64,000 bases of DNA from Geobacteraceae bacterium (GCA_013336525.1 JAAXTM010000005.1:1-64000); one strand, 5' to 3'. Shown: positions 17,816 through 28,002, numbered from the stretch's first letter. Numbers and translations are program-made. Notes: a model not told the origin generated them from the sequence alone.

Positions 17816-18880
17816 TTAAAGGAAATAGCCGATGATTCCTGTTACTACAATGTTTACAAGTGCCAGCGGGATAAATACTTTCCAGCCAAGATACATCAGC
17901 TGATCATATCTGTAACGTGGCAATGTTGCGCGGATCCACATACAGACAAATATCAGAAAATAAACTTTGGCTATAAAGTAAACTGGTCCAAGCAACGGCA
18001 TAGCTGCAGTGAATGGCCCATTCCAACCACCCAGGAATAGTGTAACTGTTATCGCACTGACAGTTACCATGTTGGCATACTCAGCCATGAAGAACATTGC
18101 ATATTTCATGGATGAATACTCTGTACAAAAACCGGAAACAAGCTCGGTCTCAGCTTCAGGCAGGTCAAACGGAGTACGGTTGATTTCGGCGAGCGAGCAG
18201 ATGAAGAACATGAATGCGGCCAGCGGCTGTTTAAACAGATACCAGTCAAAACCACCCATACCGGATTGAAGCTCAACAATTTTAGTGAGCGAAAGTGTGC
18301 CTGAGAGCATGAATACGGCAATGATACACAAGCCTGCTGCCAGCTCATACGAAATCATCTGAGCCGAGGCACGCAGACCACCCATGAGAGAGTATTTACT
18401 GTTAGATGCCCAGCCGGCCAACACGATCCCATATACACCAAGTGATGACATAGCCAGAATATAGAGCACACCAACATTCACATCATAGACCTGACCGGCC
18501 GCAGTGTCATAATAGGCAGCGATCTGTAATGGAACCTTGTAACCGGCAACCTCGATGACGCCCCCGAACGGGATAACAGCGAAGGTTATAAATGCCGGAA
18601 TAAGGGCAATTAGCGGTGCGATCAAAAAAGCAAACTTGCTGGCTTGTGCAGGTACTATCTCTTCTTTAAAGAATAGCTTGACTCCGTCAGCGATCGGTTG
18701 CAGCAGGCCATGCCAGCCGGTACGCATAGGTCCCAGTCGCACTTGCATATGACCAATAATTTTACGTTCGGCATACGTGGCATAGGCTACGGTCAGCAGC
18801 ACAAAGACAAAAGCCACTAGGACCTTGGCAACCATGGCGATGTAATACATCAGAGGCAGTCCTAATATCTCGATTCCCAT
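17816..18880 (-). CDS. nuoH: NADH-quinone oxidoreductase subunit H
   Basis: A 354-residue subunit with eight or nine membrane helices that joins the hydrophilic and membrane arms and forms part of the quinone chamber. The quinone-site loop EINRTPFDLPEAETELVSGF and the C-terminal PRYRYDQLMYLGWK motif are both intact. It starts at ATG 18880 behind AGAGGGA. Confidence 0.95.
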   Translation of the reverse strand: MGIEILGLPLMYYIAMVAKVLVAFVFVLLTVAYATYAERKIIGHMQVRLGPMRTGWHGLLQPIADGVKLFFKEEIVPAQASKFAFLIAPLIALIPAFITFAVIPFGGVIEVAGYKVPLQIAAYYDTAAGQVYDVNVGVLYILAMSSLGVYGIVLAGWASNSKYSLMGGLRASAQMISYELAAGLCIIAVFMLSGTLSLTKIVELQSGMGGFDWYLFKQPLAAFMFFICSLAEINRTPFDLPEAETELVSGFCTEYSSMKYAMFFMAEYANMVTVSAITVTLFLGGWNGPFTAAMPLLGPVYFIAKVYFLIFVCMWIRATLPRYRYDQLMYLGWKVFIPLALVNIVVTGIIGYFL

Positions 18881-18942
18881 CTGTCCCTCTTTCCTTGCTT
18901 GTATGAATTAGTTATTTCATCCGGTTGTTAAAAATAAATATA

Positions 18943-21417
18943 TTACTTTACAAGTGTAACCATCGTTACAGGAGCCCCGCTCCAGATTGTATTAATCGGA
19001 GCTGTACTAAAATGATATGGGGCAAACACTACTCCGGCCGGCATCCGCAACGAGACTTTTGCTTTGAGCTGCATGCTTCCGGTTGCCGAGGAAACCGTGA
19101 TCATGTCATTTTCAGCAATTTTATTGGCAGATGCATCAGAGCGTGACAATTCTATATACCCTTCAGGGCAGACATGCATTGGACCTTCACCGTATTGCGA
19201 CAAAGAACCGCTGTGATACAAAGCGCTTCCGGTTACCAAAGCTAATTTGCCTGTTTCTGGAGCAACGGTAGCTAAAGCATGCGGAGTTACAAATGCTGGT
19301 GTTATTTTAACGGGTGCAAAAGCGCCATCTTTTTGAAGAGTAATGTGGCTCATACCAAAATAGCCGGGGGTGTTTGATGCGATTTTTTCGAACTGCGCTG
19401 CAGGTCTTAGCGGTGCCTGACCACCAAGACGTGATATTAAATCCGAGAATATTTCAAAGTCCGTCTTGATCTGAACATTCTTGCGAATTGCCGGTTTTAT
19501 GTACTGGACACGGCGGTCAGTACTGGTGAACGTTCCGTCCTTCTCGGCATAAGAGCAGACCGGCAGAACAACATCGGCAGTTGCGGCCGTTTCAGTAAGG
19601 AACAGCTCTGATACAATCAGAAACTCAACTGCATCAAGAGCAGCCTTGACTCTGTTGCGATCAGGATAGGAAACCAGTGGGTTTTCACCTGCAATAAACA
19701 GTGTCTTGACTGTACCAGCGGCACAGGCATCAAGAATCTGTAAACTATTCAATCCGCCGTCTTGGGCATAAAAGCCCATATCTACAGCGCCTTGGCTGTT
19801 GTTCTTCTCTGACAGGCAGAGGACTCCGCATCCTTCTTTGCCGTATTTACCGGTTAAAATAGCAAGATTTGCAACAGCATTTGCCAGATCAGCGTTATGA
19901 CCAGTATAGGCCTGACCAGTCGGGAATATGATCAGTGCCTTCTCAGCAGCGGCATATTCTGAAGCAAGTTTTTTGATATCGGAGGCAACTATACCAACCT
20001 GAGCTGCTATCGCTTCCGCACTAAAAGCGGATAAGGCTTTTTCGAACTCAGCGTAACCAGCTATCGAAGCAGCTGAGGCGTCAACCAGCTTCTCGTCAAT
20101 AATAATCTTGGCTATTGCGTTCAGTACTGCTACTTCGCTTCCTGGCATGTGAACCAGTGTCTTCGCATCAGGAAGTTTTGAAAGCTTACCGCGTTTATCA
20201 GAAAGTATAGATAGCCTTACACCTTTGTTTTTGACTGCCATATTCACTTCAAAGCCTACTACCGGGTGTGTTTCATAGGCATCAGTCTTTATGACAAGCA
20301 GGAAATCACTTTTCTGTATATCAAGTATGTTGGCAGATGATGCCGTCGCTCCAAAACTGCCGGCAAAACCTTCAGTCAGCGCTGAATGTGCATACCCAGC
20401 TGCATGGTCGAAGTTTTTAGTCCCGACGTTTTCAAGAAGCATGGTTCTGAACAGTGACAGCTCTTCATTAGTCAAGCGTGGTGTAGCAAGTGCGGCAACA
20501 CTAGAGCCGACTTTAAGACGTCCTGCTACAATTTCAAGAGCCTCGTCCCAGGTTGATTCTGTCAGAACACCATTTTTCTTAACCAGAGGCTTGGTTAAAC
20601 GCTTATCACTATTGATAAACTGGTAACCAAATCGTCCACGTACACAGAGCTGCCCTTTGTGGAAACCTTGATCTTCATCATAAATAGTAGTCAGAACTTT
20701 GTTATCTTTGACACCCAGCGTAAGGTTGCAGCCGGTACCGCAATAGCCACATACCGACTTTTGCTTTGTCATAGCCCACCAGCGAGCTTTGTGCTTGAAA
20801 GGACGGGCAAGTAATGAACCAACCGGACAGACTGCTATACATGATCCACAAAACTCACAGTTAAGAGCATCGTCGAATTCGCAGCCAATTTTTGTTTCAA
20901 TGCCGCGGTCTATAAAGGTCAAAGCACCATAACTTACTATTTCATCACAGACTCTTGCACATTTTCCGCACAATACACAGCGGTTCATGTCACGTTCAAT
21001 CAAAGGATTATTGTAGTCTATTTCATGATGAAATTTTTCGTCAGTAAACCGGTTACTGTTTACCTGGTATTCATACGTCAGGTTCTGAAGATCACAGTCA
21101 CCGGATTTATCGCAAACTGGACAATCCAGAGGATGGTTGAGCAACAGCAGTTCAAGTACCATTTTTCGAGCTTTGATAATATCAGGTGTAGATGTCCGTA
21201 TGATCATTCCCTCTGTTACGGGAGTGGTACATGCCGGAATCTGGCGCCCCTTCATCTGCTCTACCTCAACGAGACACATACGACATGCGCCAAAAGGCTT
21301 CAGTTTTTTGTCATGGCACAGTATCGGAATGTTAATTCCGTTCAGTTTGGCCGCTTCATAAATAGTCGCGGTTCTTGGTACAGTAACCTGCTTGTCATCT
21401 ATTGTAAGATTTACCAT
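18943..21417 (-). CDS. nuoG: NADH-quinone oxidoreductase subunit G
   Basis: An 824-residue iron-sulfur subunit. In order: a 2Fe-2S domain (CHDKKLKPFGACRMC, about 34-48), a His-Cys 4Fe-4S site (HPLDCPVCDKSGDC), two ferredoxin-type sites (CVLCGKCARVC, CEFCGSCIAVCP) and a further cluster motif CGYCGTGC at the start of the molybdopterin-oxidoreductase-like domain, which fills the rest. The additional ferredoxin pair gives it more clusters than mitochondrial homologues. It moves electrons from NuoE/NuoF to NuoI. The molybdopterin-like domain is structural in complex I. Confidence 0.95.
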   Translation of the reverse strand: MVNLTIDDKQVTVPRTATIYEAAKLNGINIPILCHDKKLKPFGACRMCLVEVEQMKGRQIPACTTPVTEGMIIRTSTPDIIKARKMVLELLLLNHPLDCPVCDKSGDCDLQNLTYEYQVNSNRFTDEKFHHEIDYNNPLIERDMNRCVLCGKCARVCDEIVSYGALTFIDRGIETKIGCEFDDALNCEFCGSCIAVCPVGSLLARPFKHKARWWAMTKQKSVCGYCGTGCNLTLGVKDNKVLTTIYDEDQGFHKGQLCVRGRFGYQFINSDKRLTKPLVKKNGVLTESTWDEALEIVAGRLKVGSSVAALATPRLTNEELSLFRTMLLENVGTKNFDHAAGYAHSALTEGFAGSFGATASSANILDIQKSDFLLVIKTDAYETHPVVGFEVNMAVKNKGVRLSILSDKRGKLSKLPDAKTLVHMPGSEVAVLNAIAKIIIDEKLVDASAASIAGYAEFEKALSAFSAEAIAAQVGIVASDIKKLASEYAAAEKALIIFPTGQAYTGHNADLANAVANLAILTGKYGKEGCGVLCLSEKNNSQGAVDMGFYAQDGGLNSLQILDACAAGTVKTLFIAGENPLVSYPDRNRVKAALDAVEFLIVSELFLTETAATADVVLPVCSYAEKDGTFTSTDRRVQYIKPAIRKNVQIKTDFEIFSDLISRLGGQAPLRPAAQFEKIASNTPGYFGMSHITLQKDGAFAPVKITPAFVTPHALATVAPETGKLALVTGSALYHSGSLSQYGEGPMHVCPEGYIELSRSDASANKIAENDMITVSSATGSMQLKAKVSLRMPAGVVFAPYHFSTAPINTIWSGAPVTMVTLVK

Positions 21418-21465
21418 CTCAACCTCTGTTAAGTGAGTTTGACCGTGATCGTGAATGAATTTGAT

Positions 21466-23247
21466 CTATTCAAGTGCCATAAAGCGGCAGGCATCGTAGC
21501 AGGATTTGCATTTGGTGCACTTCTCTTTATCCAGGACAGCTAATTGACCCTTTTCCCAGATTATCGCGTCTACTGGGCATGCTTTTTTACAGGCGCCGCA
21601 CTTGACACACTTTTCATCAACAACCTGCCACAACAACAGTTCCTTACAGCAGTTTGATGGACAACGTTTGTCGTTAATGTGAGCTTCATATTCATCACGG
21701 AAATAATTGATCGTAGAAAGAATCGGATTGGGAGCAGTCTGTCCGAGTCCGCATAGTGAAGCTTTCTTGATGGCCACACCCAGATCCTGAAGTGTTGCAA
21801 TGTCGGACGGTTCTCCCCGTCCCTCTGTAATGCGCTCAAGAATATCAAGCATCACCTTGAGACCGATGCGGCAGGGAACACACTTGCCACACGACTCGTC
21901 TCTTGTAAAGTTCAGGAAGAAACGAGATACGTCAACCATGCAGGTAGTTTCATCCATGACAACCAGACCGCCAGAACCCATCATGGCACCGGCCTTAATC
22001 AGCGAGTCATAGTCGACCGGTGTGTCGAGAATATCGGCAGGAATACAACCACCCGACGGTCCGCCAGCCTGAACAGCTTTGAATTTACGATTATTGGCGA
22101 TGCCGCCACATACATCATAAATTACTTCACGTATTTTCATACCTGCCGGAACTTCAACCAGTCCGGTGTGTTTAACCTTTCCGGTAACTGCAAATATCTT
22201 GGTTCCTTTGGTTGTCTCGGTACCCAGCGAAGCATACCATTCACCACCCTTATTGATGATGTGGCGGACGTTACCGAAGGTTTCAACGTTATTAATGTTA
22301 GTCGGCTTGCCCCAAAGGCCGCGTACGGCTGGAAATGGCGGACGCGGGCGACTCATGCCGCGGAAGCCCTCGATGGAGGCCATCAGAGCGGTTTCCTCAC
22401 CGCAGACAAAGGCTCCGGCACCCATTTTAATGCGCATATCGAAGTCGAGTCCCCAACCCTGGATATTTTTGCCCAGGTACCCCTTCTCATAACAGATGTC
22501 GATTGCGTGCTGAAGACGCTGTACAGCCAACGGATACTCGGCGCGTACATACACATATCCGAAGTCGCAACCGATTGCAAACGCAGCAATCATCATTCCT
22601 TCGATGATGCAGTAGGGGTCACCTTCAAGAAGAGAACGGTCCATGAATGCACCTGGATCGCCTTCGTCGGCGTTGCAAATCAAGTATTTGTGATCACCCG
22701 GGGATGCCTTGCAGAAAGACCACTTCATTCCGGTGGGAAAACCACCGCCCCCTCGACCACGAAGACCTGACTTTTTAACCTCTTCGATGACTTCTTCAGG
22801 CTTCATGCTCTTGACGCATTTCTCAATAGCCTTGAATCCGTCTTCTTCAATATATGCATCAATACTGTCAGGATCGATCTGACCGCAGCCGGTCATTACA
22901 ACACGCATCTGCGCATCTACAAACTGGTTGTAGTAAGGCTTGGCCTTTCTTTTTTCCATGACAGTTTTATTGACGATATGCTCATCAATAATCTTTTCAA
23001 CCTCTTCAGGCTTGACAAAATCGTAAGTGATGCGCCCCTGATCCGGAGTAATGATATCTACGAGAACATCGTTAGCACACAGGCCGCGACATCCGGTCTT
23101 GATAACATCACATCGTTTGCCGACCTGGGCATCAACACCCTTTTCCGCGAGAATCTTTACGAAGGCTGCCTCAACCTCTTTGGCACCCATCGAAACACCA
23201 CCGGTACCCTGGCAGATCAGAATTTTTATTCCTGCGTTATCGCTCAT
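21466..23247 (-). CDS. nuoF: NADH-quinone oxidoreductase subunit F, extended form with thioredoxin-like and 2x[4Fe-4S] domains
   Basis: The NADH- and FMN-binding subunit, 593 residues against about 440 for E. coli NuoF. Residues 1-95 form a thioredoxin-like 2Fe-2S domain (Cys at C13, C44, C50 and C54 region), the central part has the NADH loop GLRGRGGGGFPTG, the FMN site NADEGDPGAFMDR and the N3 cluster CGKCVPC, and the C-terminus adds two ferredoxin motifs, CVKCGACKKACP and CTKCKSCYDAC. This layout is the same as in HydB/HndC/HoxF-type flavin subunits of bifurcating and NAD-reducing enzymes. It lies in a normal nuo operon after nuoE. Confidence 0.93.
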   Translation of the reverse strand: MSDNAGIKILICQGTGGVSMGAKEVEAAFVKILAEKGVDAQVGKRCDVIKTGCRGLCANDVLVDIITPDQGRITYDFVKPEEVEKIIDEHIVNKTVMEKRKAKPYYNQFVDAQMRVVMTGCGQIDPDSIDAYIEEDGFKAIEKCVKSMKPEEVIEEVKKSGLRGRGGGGFPTGMKWSFCKASPGDHKYLICNADEGDPGAFMDRSLLEGDPYCIIEGMMIAAFAIGCDFGYVYVRAEYPLAVQRLQHAIDICYEKGYLGKNIQGWGLDFDMRIKMGAGAFVCGEETALMASIEGFRGMSRPRPPFPAVRGLWGKPTNINNVETFGNVRHIINKGGEWYASLGTETTKGTKIFAVTGKVKHTGLVEVPAGMKIREVIYDVCGGIANNRKFKAVQAGGPSGGCIPADILDTPVDYDSLIKAGAMMGSGGLVVMDETTCMVDVSRFFLNFTRDESCGKCVPCRIGLKVMLDILERITEGRGEPSDIATLQDLGVAIKKASLCGLGQTAPNPILSTINYFRDEYEAHINDKRCPSNCCKELLLWQVVDEKCVKCGACKKACPVDAIIWEKGQLAVLDKEKCTKCKSCYDACRFMALE

Positions 23248-23291
23248 GACTCAATTGTCCCCTGCTGGATGGTTTCGTTTCGAGCTGCGTG

Positions 23292-23804
23292 CTATTTCAG
23301 TGGCCGTTGGCTGTAATCGGCTACAATATCATCTACTTTCTGTACAGTCATGCCACCGTAAGTGGAGTCATTGACCATTGCCAATGGAGCCATACCGCAG
23401 GCACCAAGACAAGCAACCTTCTCAAAGGTAAAGCGGAGGTCCGGAGTCGTCTCAGCATGCCCGATACCGAGTTTATCAAAGAAAGTCTCAACAATACGCG
23501 GAGCACCTTGAACGTGACAGGCTGTCCCTACGCACACACGGATAATAAACCGGCCGCGTGGCTTAAGATGAAACTGGGCATAAAAAGTAAGTACACCGTA
23601 TATCTGACTAGGATAAACATTCAGACGCTCGGCAATATGATCTGCCACCAAACGAGGTATATAACCATATTCGTCCTGAGCGGCCTGCAAAACAGGCATC
23701 AGATTTCCGGGCAAATCTATATATTTGTCAATAATTGCATCAGCTATGGAAAGGTCTATTTCCGGCTCTTGCTCTGTGGCCTGCTGCGCTACTACGTCAC
23801 TCAT
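23292..23804 (-). CDS. nuoE: NADH-quinone oxidoreductase subunit E
   Basis: A 170-residue thioredoxin-like 2Fe-2S subunit (cluster N1a). The cluster ligands are in CVGTACHVQG and CLGACGMAP. An ATG at 23813 directly abuts the GGAG ribosome site, while the in-frame ATG at 23804 has a nine-base spacer, so 23804 is preferred. Pairs with NuoF. Confidence 0.94.
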   Translation of the reverse strand: MSDVVAQQATEQEPEIDLSIADAIIDKYIDLPGNLMPVLQAAQDEYGYIPRLVADHIAERLNVYPSQIYGVLTFYAQFHLKPRGRFIIRVCVGTACHVQGAPRIVETFFDKLGIGHAETTPDLRFTFEKVACLGACGMAPLAMVNDSTYGGMTVQKVDDIVADYSQRPLK

Positions 23805-23833
23805 GCGCCCCATCTCCTTTGAATCGTGCGGAG

Positions 23834-25006
23834 TTACCTGTCAATTTCACCAAGAACGATGTCAAGCGTACCAATCACAGCTACAAGGTCAGCCACCATT
23901 GAACCAAGACACATTTTTTCAATGGCCTGAAGGTTTACAAATGAAGGTGGACGAATTCTCAACCGGTACGGTTTGTTGTCGCCGTCGCTGACAATATAGA
24001 ATCCAAGCTCACCCTTGGGAGCCTCGACGCCCTGATATACTTCACCCTCAGGGGCATGAAAACCTTCAGAGGCAATTTTGAAGTGGTGAATCAGACCTTC
24101 AATACTGTTGTAAACATTTTCCTTAGGTGGATAGCAAACCTGCGGACAATCGGCTAATACTGGGCCGGGCTTAAGTTTATCAAGTCCCTGACGAACAATT
24201 TTACAGGCTTCACGCATCTCTATCAGACGTACTTTATAGCGGTCAAAAGTGTCACAGTTTTCACCGGTCGGCACCTTAAACTGATACTTTTCATATCCAC
24301 TGTACTGATTATCACGACGTAGATCCCAATCAACACCTGAACCACGCAGTGCTGGACCAGTCAGTCCGATATCGATCGCGTCTTCGGCTGAAATGACTCC
24401 GTTTCCAACAGTACGCTTAACCCAGATCGGGTTGGTGGTCAAAAGGCCTTCATACTGGTCAAGATAACCAGGCATGCTATCAATAAAGTCACTGACTTTT
24501 TTTACAAACTCATCTGGAATATCCTGGGAGAGACCCCCCACCCGGAAGAAGTTCGATGTCATTCGTGCACCGGAGACAAGTTCATAAGTCTCCATAATCG
24601 CCTCACGCTCGCGGAAAGCATAAATAAAGACCGTCATCGCGCCAATATCAAGGGCGTGACATGCAAGCCACACAAGGTGCGATTCCAGCCTTGTCAACTC
24701 AGCCATGATTATTCTGATTGTTTCAGCGCGCTCAGGCACCTCGACTGCCATCAATTTTTCGACAGCCAGAATATAGCCCAGGTTGTTACTCATAGGAGCC
24801 AGATAATCCAGCCGGTCGGTCAGTGGCAGGATTTGGTGATAGGTGCGGTGCTCTGAGAGTTTTTCTACACCACGGTGCAGATAGCCAATATGAGGAGTAA
24901 TCTTAGTAATGATTTCTCCATCCAGCTCAAGAACCAGCCGCAGAACCCCGTGGGTACTGGGATGCTGAGGGCCCATATTTAGTGTCATTGTTTCAGTAGT
25001 AGCCAT
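23834..25006 (-). CDS. nuoD: NADH-quinone oxidoreductase subunit D
   Basis: A 390-residue subunit of the [NiFe]-hydrogenase large-subunit fold that forms the quinone site with NuoB. MGPQHPSTHGVLRLVLELDG at the N-terminus holds the quinone-binding histidine, and TSNFFRVGGLSQDIP and the C-terminal GTLDIVLGEIDR end are typical. nuoC and nuoD are separate genes here, unlike the E. coli fusion. Confidence 0.96.
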   Translation of the reverse strand: MATTETMTLNMGPQHPSTHGVLRLVLELDGEIITKITPHIGYLHRGVEKLSEHRTYHQILPLTDRLDYLAPMSNNLGYILAVEKLMAVEVPERAETIRIIMAELTRLESHLVWLACHALDIGAMTVFIYAFREREAIMETYELVSGARMTSNFFRVGGLSQDIPDEFVKKVSDFIDSMPGYLDQYEGLLTTNPIWVKRTVGNGVISAEDAIDIGLTGPALRGSGVDWDLRRDNQYSGYEKYQFKVPTGENCDTFDRYKVRLIEMREACKIVRQGLDKLKPGPVLADCPQVCYPPKENVYNSIEGLIHHFKIASEGFHAPEGEVYQGVEAPKGELGFYIVSDGDNKPYRLRIRPPSFVNLQAIEKMCLGSMVADLVAVIGTLDIVLGEIDR

Positions 25007-25050
25007 GTATCGCCTCTTCTATGATCGAAATACAGAAAGATAAAGTAATA

Positions 25051-25539
25051 CTATGACAAACGCCCTTTGTAGGGTTCACGGTCCGGACCTTGAAGCGGAT
25101 AGTCCTTGCGGAGTGGGTGCCCTTCCCAGTCATCAGTCATGAGAATACGACGAAGGTCAGGGTGTTTGTCAAAATCGATACCAAAGAGGTCAAAAACCTC
25201 TCGCTCAAGCCAGTTGGCTGTTTCCCAGACCTGCGTAGCGGTTGGAATACTGCAATCAGACTCGGATACTGGCGTCTTGATACGCAAGCGATCCTTGTTA
25301 GGGATAGAATAAAGAAGATATACCATCATAAAGCGTTCTTCTTTTTTCCCCAAATAGTCTACTGCGGTAAGGTCAGTAAGCAGGTTGTACTGAAGTGATT
25401 GTTTGAGGAACGAAAGGATGTCAATAATTGCATCTTTCGCAACAGTTACCGTCACTTCTCCCCTGAATTCGACTACATCAATGATTGATGCGGCAAATTT
25501 TTCCTTCAGTTTCAGTACTGCACGATTGTTTTCTGCCAT
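25051..25539 (-). CDS. nuoC: NADH-quinone oxidoreductase subunit C
   Basis: A 162-residue 30-kDa-type subunit of the hydrophilic arm. The signature EREVFDLFGIDFDKHPDLRR and the RKDYPLQGP end are present. The ATG at 25539 with AAGGG upstream is preferred over a TTG at 25548. It is a stand-alone protein that holds NuoD and NuoB together at the base of the arm. Confidence 0.94.
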   Translation of the reverse strand: MAENNRAVLKLKEKFAASIIDVVEFRGEVTVTVAKDAIIDILSFLKQSLQYNLLTDLTAVDYLGKKEERFMMVYLLYSIPNKDRLRIKTPVSESDCSIPTATQVWETANWLEREVFDLFGIDFDKHPDLRRILMTDDWEGHPLRKDYPLQGPDREPYKGRLS

Positions 25540-25593
25540 GATATCCAACCCTTTTGTGGGATTTGTGTGTGCGTTAGTTTATGTGATAGAAAA

Positions 25594-26109
25594 TTAAGCT
25601 GCTTCCGGAATATAGCGTTCACCCATGCCAATGGCAGATCCAAACGAGTTACGCTCAGTCATTATCTTGTCCTGTAACTTCATGAGGCCAAACAAAAGCG
25701 CTTCCGGGCGTGGAGGACAGCCTGGAATGTAAACATCTACAGGCAGAGCTTCATCGATACCCTGAACGACACTATAAGTATCAAATATCCCGCCGGAGCA
25801 AGCACATGCCCCCATTGCAATAACCCATTTAGGCTCTGGCATCTGCTCATAAACTGTCTTGATGACAGGCAGCATCTTCTTAGTAACTGTACCAGCGATT
25901 ATAATACAGTCAGACTGGCGAGGTGAAGCGCGGAAAATAATACCAAAACGGTCCAGGTCATTATGTGATGCGCCTGTAGCCATCATCTCAATAGCACAAC
26001 AAGCAAGACCAAATGTCATCGGCCAAACAGACGACTTCCGTGACCAGTTCACAAGAGCGTCTAGTGACGTGGTGATAATATTTTCGCCAAGCGGATTGTC
26101 TACTCCCAT
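25594..26109 (-). CDS. nuoB: NADH-quinone oxidoreductase subunit B
   Basis: A 171-residue subunit that binds cluster N2, the last electron carrier before quinone. The unusual tandem cysteines [11 protein letters not shown], then [11 protein letters not shown] and [13 protein letters not shown], supply the four ligands. AAGGAG lies seven bases before ATG 26109, so this start is chosen over an in-frame ATG at 26130; it overlaps the nuoA end by 10 bases. Confidence 0.95.
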   Translation of the reverse strand: MGVDNPLGENIITTSLDALVNWSRKSSVWPMTFGLACCAIEMMATGASHNDLDRFGIIFRASPRQSDCIIIAGTVTKKMLPVIKTVYEQMPEPKWVIAMGACACSGGIFDTYSVVQGIDEALPVDVYIPGCPPRPEALLFGLMKLQDKIMTERNSFGSAIGMGERYIPEAA

Positions 26110-26456
26110 TCCAGCGCTCCTTTTTTCCATACATAAATATAACCGACGAAGAGGATAACAATGAACACGCCCATCTCAACCAATCCAAAAACACCCAGTT
26201 TTTTATAAAGGATTGCCCAAGGATAGAGAAATACTGCCTCGATATCGAACAGTATGAACAGCATCGCTATCAGATAAAACTTGATTGAAAAACGCTCGCG
26301 CGCCGTACCTACCGGCTCACAGCCGCACTCATACGGTGCTAATTTCAAGGCGGAGTACTTCTTTGGCCCAATAAGTGAAGAAAAGATAAGCGAGCAAAGG
26401 CCGAAGCCCACTGCCACTAGCACCAGAAGTAATATTGGTAAATATGCTCCGAGCAT
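26100..26456 (-). CDS. nuoA: NADH-quinone oxidoreductase subunit A
   Basis: A 118-residue membrane subunit with three helices, first gene of the operon. The conserved YECGCEPVG loop and the [11 protein letters not shown] helix are intact. AAGGAGG lies just before the ATG at 26456. A sigma-70-type promoter and a 13-base palindrome lie upstream in the 240-base divergent region shared with hemL. Confidence 0.95.
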   Translation of the reverse strand: MLGAYLPILLLVLVAVGFGLCSLIFSSLIGPKKYSALKLAPYECGCEPVGTARERFSIKFYLIAMLFILFDIEAVFLYPWAILYKKLGVFGLVEMGVFIVILFVGYIYVWKKGALEWE

Positions 26457-26480
26457 TTATAGCCCTCCTTACTGCGTACG

Positions 26481-26493
26481 GTATACTGTATAC
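26481..26493. promoter_or_regulatory. palindromic operator candidate in the nuo leader
   Basis: GTATACTGTATAC is a perfect inverted repeat (two GTATAC hexamers around one base) lying between the predicted nuo promoter and nuoA, close to the expected transcription start. This is where a repressor would bind. No regulator can be named from the sequence. Confidence 0.45.
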
Positions 26494-26504
26494 AAACGTT
26501 GCCT

Positions 26505-26533
26505 TAGATAGGTTATTTAAATTTCTTTGTCAA
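26505..26533 (-). promoter_or_regulatory. sigma-70-type promoter of the nuo operon
   Basis: On the minus strand TTGACA (26533-26528) is followed after 17 bases by TATCTA (26510-26505). The -35 box is perfect and the -10 box is weak. It points at nuoA, 49 bases downstream. Confidence 0.55.
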
Positions 26534-26609
26534 CAGTTTTTTTACTCCTTTGAAATTTGGTAAAAGGCTTATCAGTTACTAAATTACAAATGAAATTACT
26601 ACTTTACCA

Positions 26610-26638
26610 TTGACACCTACCGATACTTATGATAGGTA
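26610..26638 (+). promoter_or_regulatory. possible hemL promoter
   Basis: A perfect TTGACA at 26610-26615 is followed at 17 bases by TAGGTA, a poor -10 box; an ACCTA...TAGGT inverted repeat overlaps it. The placement 60-85 bases before the hemL start is sensible, but the -10 match is weak. Confidence 0.35.
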
Positions 26639-26696
26639 CGCACCCTGTAAAGAGTCCAATTTAGACATTTATTTCTGATACACCGAGGTGAACTTC

Positions 26697-27983
26697 ATGA
26701 ATCACGAACGCTCTAGTTTTCTTTTTCAGCAGGCAATCACATCAATTCCAGGCGGAGTTAACAGCCCTGTACGCGCCTTCAAATCTGTAGGTGCTGACCC
26801 TCTATTTATAAAAAAAGCTGCCGGCTGCCATATCTATGACGAAGACGGCAACACCTTTATTGATTACGTCGGATCATGGGGACCGATGATCGCCGGGCAT
26901 TGTCATCCGGACATCATTAAGGCGGTTCAGGATACAATGGCTAGCGGAGCCAGTTTTGGAGCGCCTACAGAACGCGAGACAATTCTTGCCAACCTGGTAA
27001 TAGAAGCGGTTCCTTCTATTGAAATGGTTCGCATGGTCAGCTCCGGCACCGAAGCAACCATGAGTGCTATCCGCCTTGCTCGTGGCTACACCGGACGGGA
27101 CAAGATCCTCAAGTTCTCCGGCTGCTATCATGGCCATGCAGACTCACTGCTGGTTAAAGCCGGTTCAGGGGCTGCCACTTTTGGAGTTCCCGACTCTCCA
27201 GGTGTTCCAGCTGAAGTTGCCAAACTCACACTCACCGCCGAATATAATTCACTTGAATCAGTTAAAGCTCTGGTAGCCGAGAATAAAAGCAGCATTGCCT
27301 GTATTATTGTTGAACCTGTTGCCGGTAATATGGGTACTGTTCCACCTCGTGAGGGCTTTCTGGAAGGTCTTCGTGAAGTATGCTCAAATGAAGGCATAAT
27401 ATTAATTTTTGACGAGGTCATGTCCGGTTTCCGAGTATCCTACGGTGGCGCTCAGGAGCTATACGGCGTCACCCCGGATATGACAACATTGGGCAAGATC
27501 ATAGGCGGGGGCCTTCCGGTTGGGGCATTTGGCGGCAAGCGTGAAATCATGGAAAAGCTTTCGCCATCCGGCGGGGTTTACCAGGCGGGGACACTGTCCG
27601 GAAATCCGCTTGCCATGTCTGCCGGCATTGCAACGCTGAATATTCTCAAACAGCCAGGGTTTTACAAAGTACTTGAAGAGAAGAGCCGTGCCGTTGCAGA
27701 TGGCATAACCAGGGCGGCTGCGAATGCCGGCTACCCTATTTACTCTACCCGTGTTGGCAGCATGTTCTGTTCCTTTTTCAGCAAGAATGATGTTTATGAC
27801 TGGCCAACTGCCAGTCAATGCGATACCAAGTCTTTCGCAAAATTCTTCCTCGCCATGCTGGATGAGGGTGTATACCTGGCCCCTTCTCAATTCGAAACCG
27901 CTTTTGTTTCTGCTGCCCATAGCGAAGCCGACATCGAAATGACAATTGCTGCTGCCGCTAAATGTTTCAAGCTGATTGCCTGA
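26697..27983 (+). CDS. hemL: glutamate-1-semialdehyde 2,1-aminomutase
   Basis: A PLP enzyme of 428 residues that converts glutamate-1-semialdehyde to 5-aminolevulinate, the C5-pathway entry to heme and corrinoids. [27 protein letters not shown], the FDEVMSGFR strand and the PLP lysine in [17 protein letters not shown] are all intact. The ATG at 26697 has GAGG eight bases upstream; an in-frame GTG at 26688 overlaps that ribosome site. The gene is divergent from nuoA and followed by the atp genes on the same strand. Confidence 0.96.
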   Translation: MNHERSSFLFQQAITSIPGGVNSPVRAFKSVGADPLFIKKAAGCHIYDEDGNTFIDYVGSWGPMIAGHCHPDIIKAVQDTMASGASFGAPTERETILANLVIEAVPSIEMVRMVSSGTEATMSAIRLARGYTGRDKILKFSGCYHGHADSLLVKAGSGAATFGVPDSPGVPAEVAKLTLTAEYNSLESVKALVAENKSSIACIIVEPVAGNMGTVPPREGFLEGLREVCSNEGIILIFDEVMSGFRVSYGGAQELYGVTPDMTTLGKIIGGGLPVGAFGGKREIMEKLSPSGGVYQAGTLSGNPLAMSAGIATLNILKQPGFYKVLEEKSRAVADGITRAAANAGYPIYSTRVGSMFCSFFSKNDVYDWPTASQCDTKSFAKFFLAMLDEGVYLAPSQFETAFVSAAHSEADIEMTIAAAAKCFKLIA

Positions 27984-28002
27984 CGCTTGTTTTCATTTCT
28001 GT

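Noticed and set aside
22168-22770. 200-codon plus-strand frame antisense to nuoF
   Set aside because: It lies opposite the conserved NuoF core, has no recognisable motifs and no ribosome site; the frame is open as a shadow of nuoF codon use.
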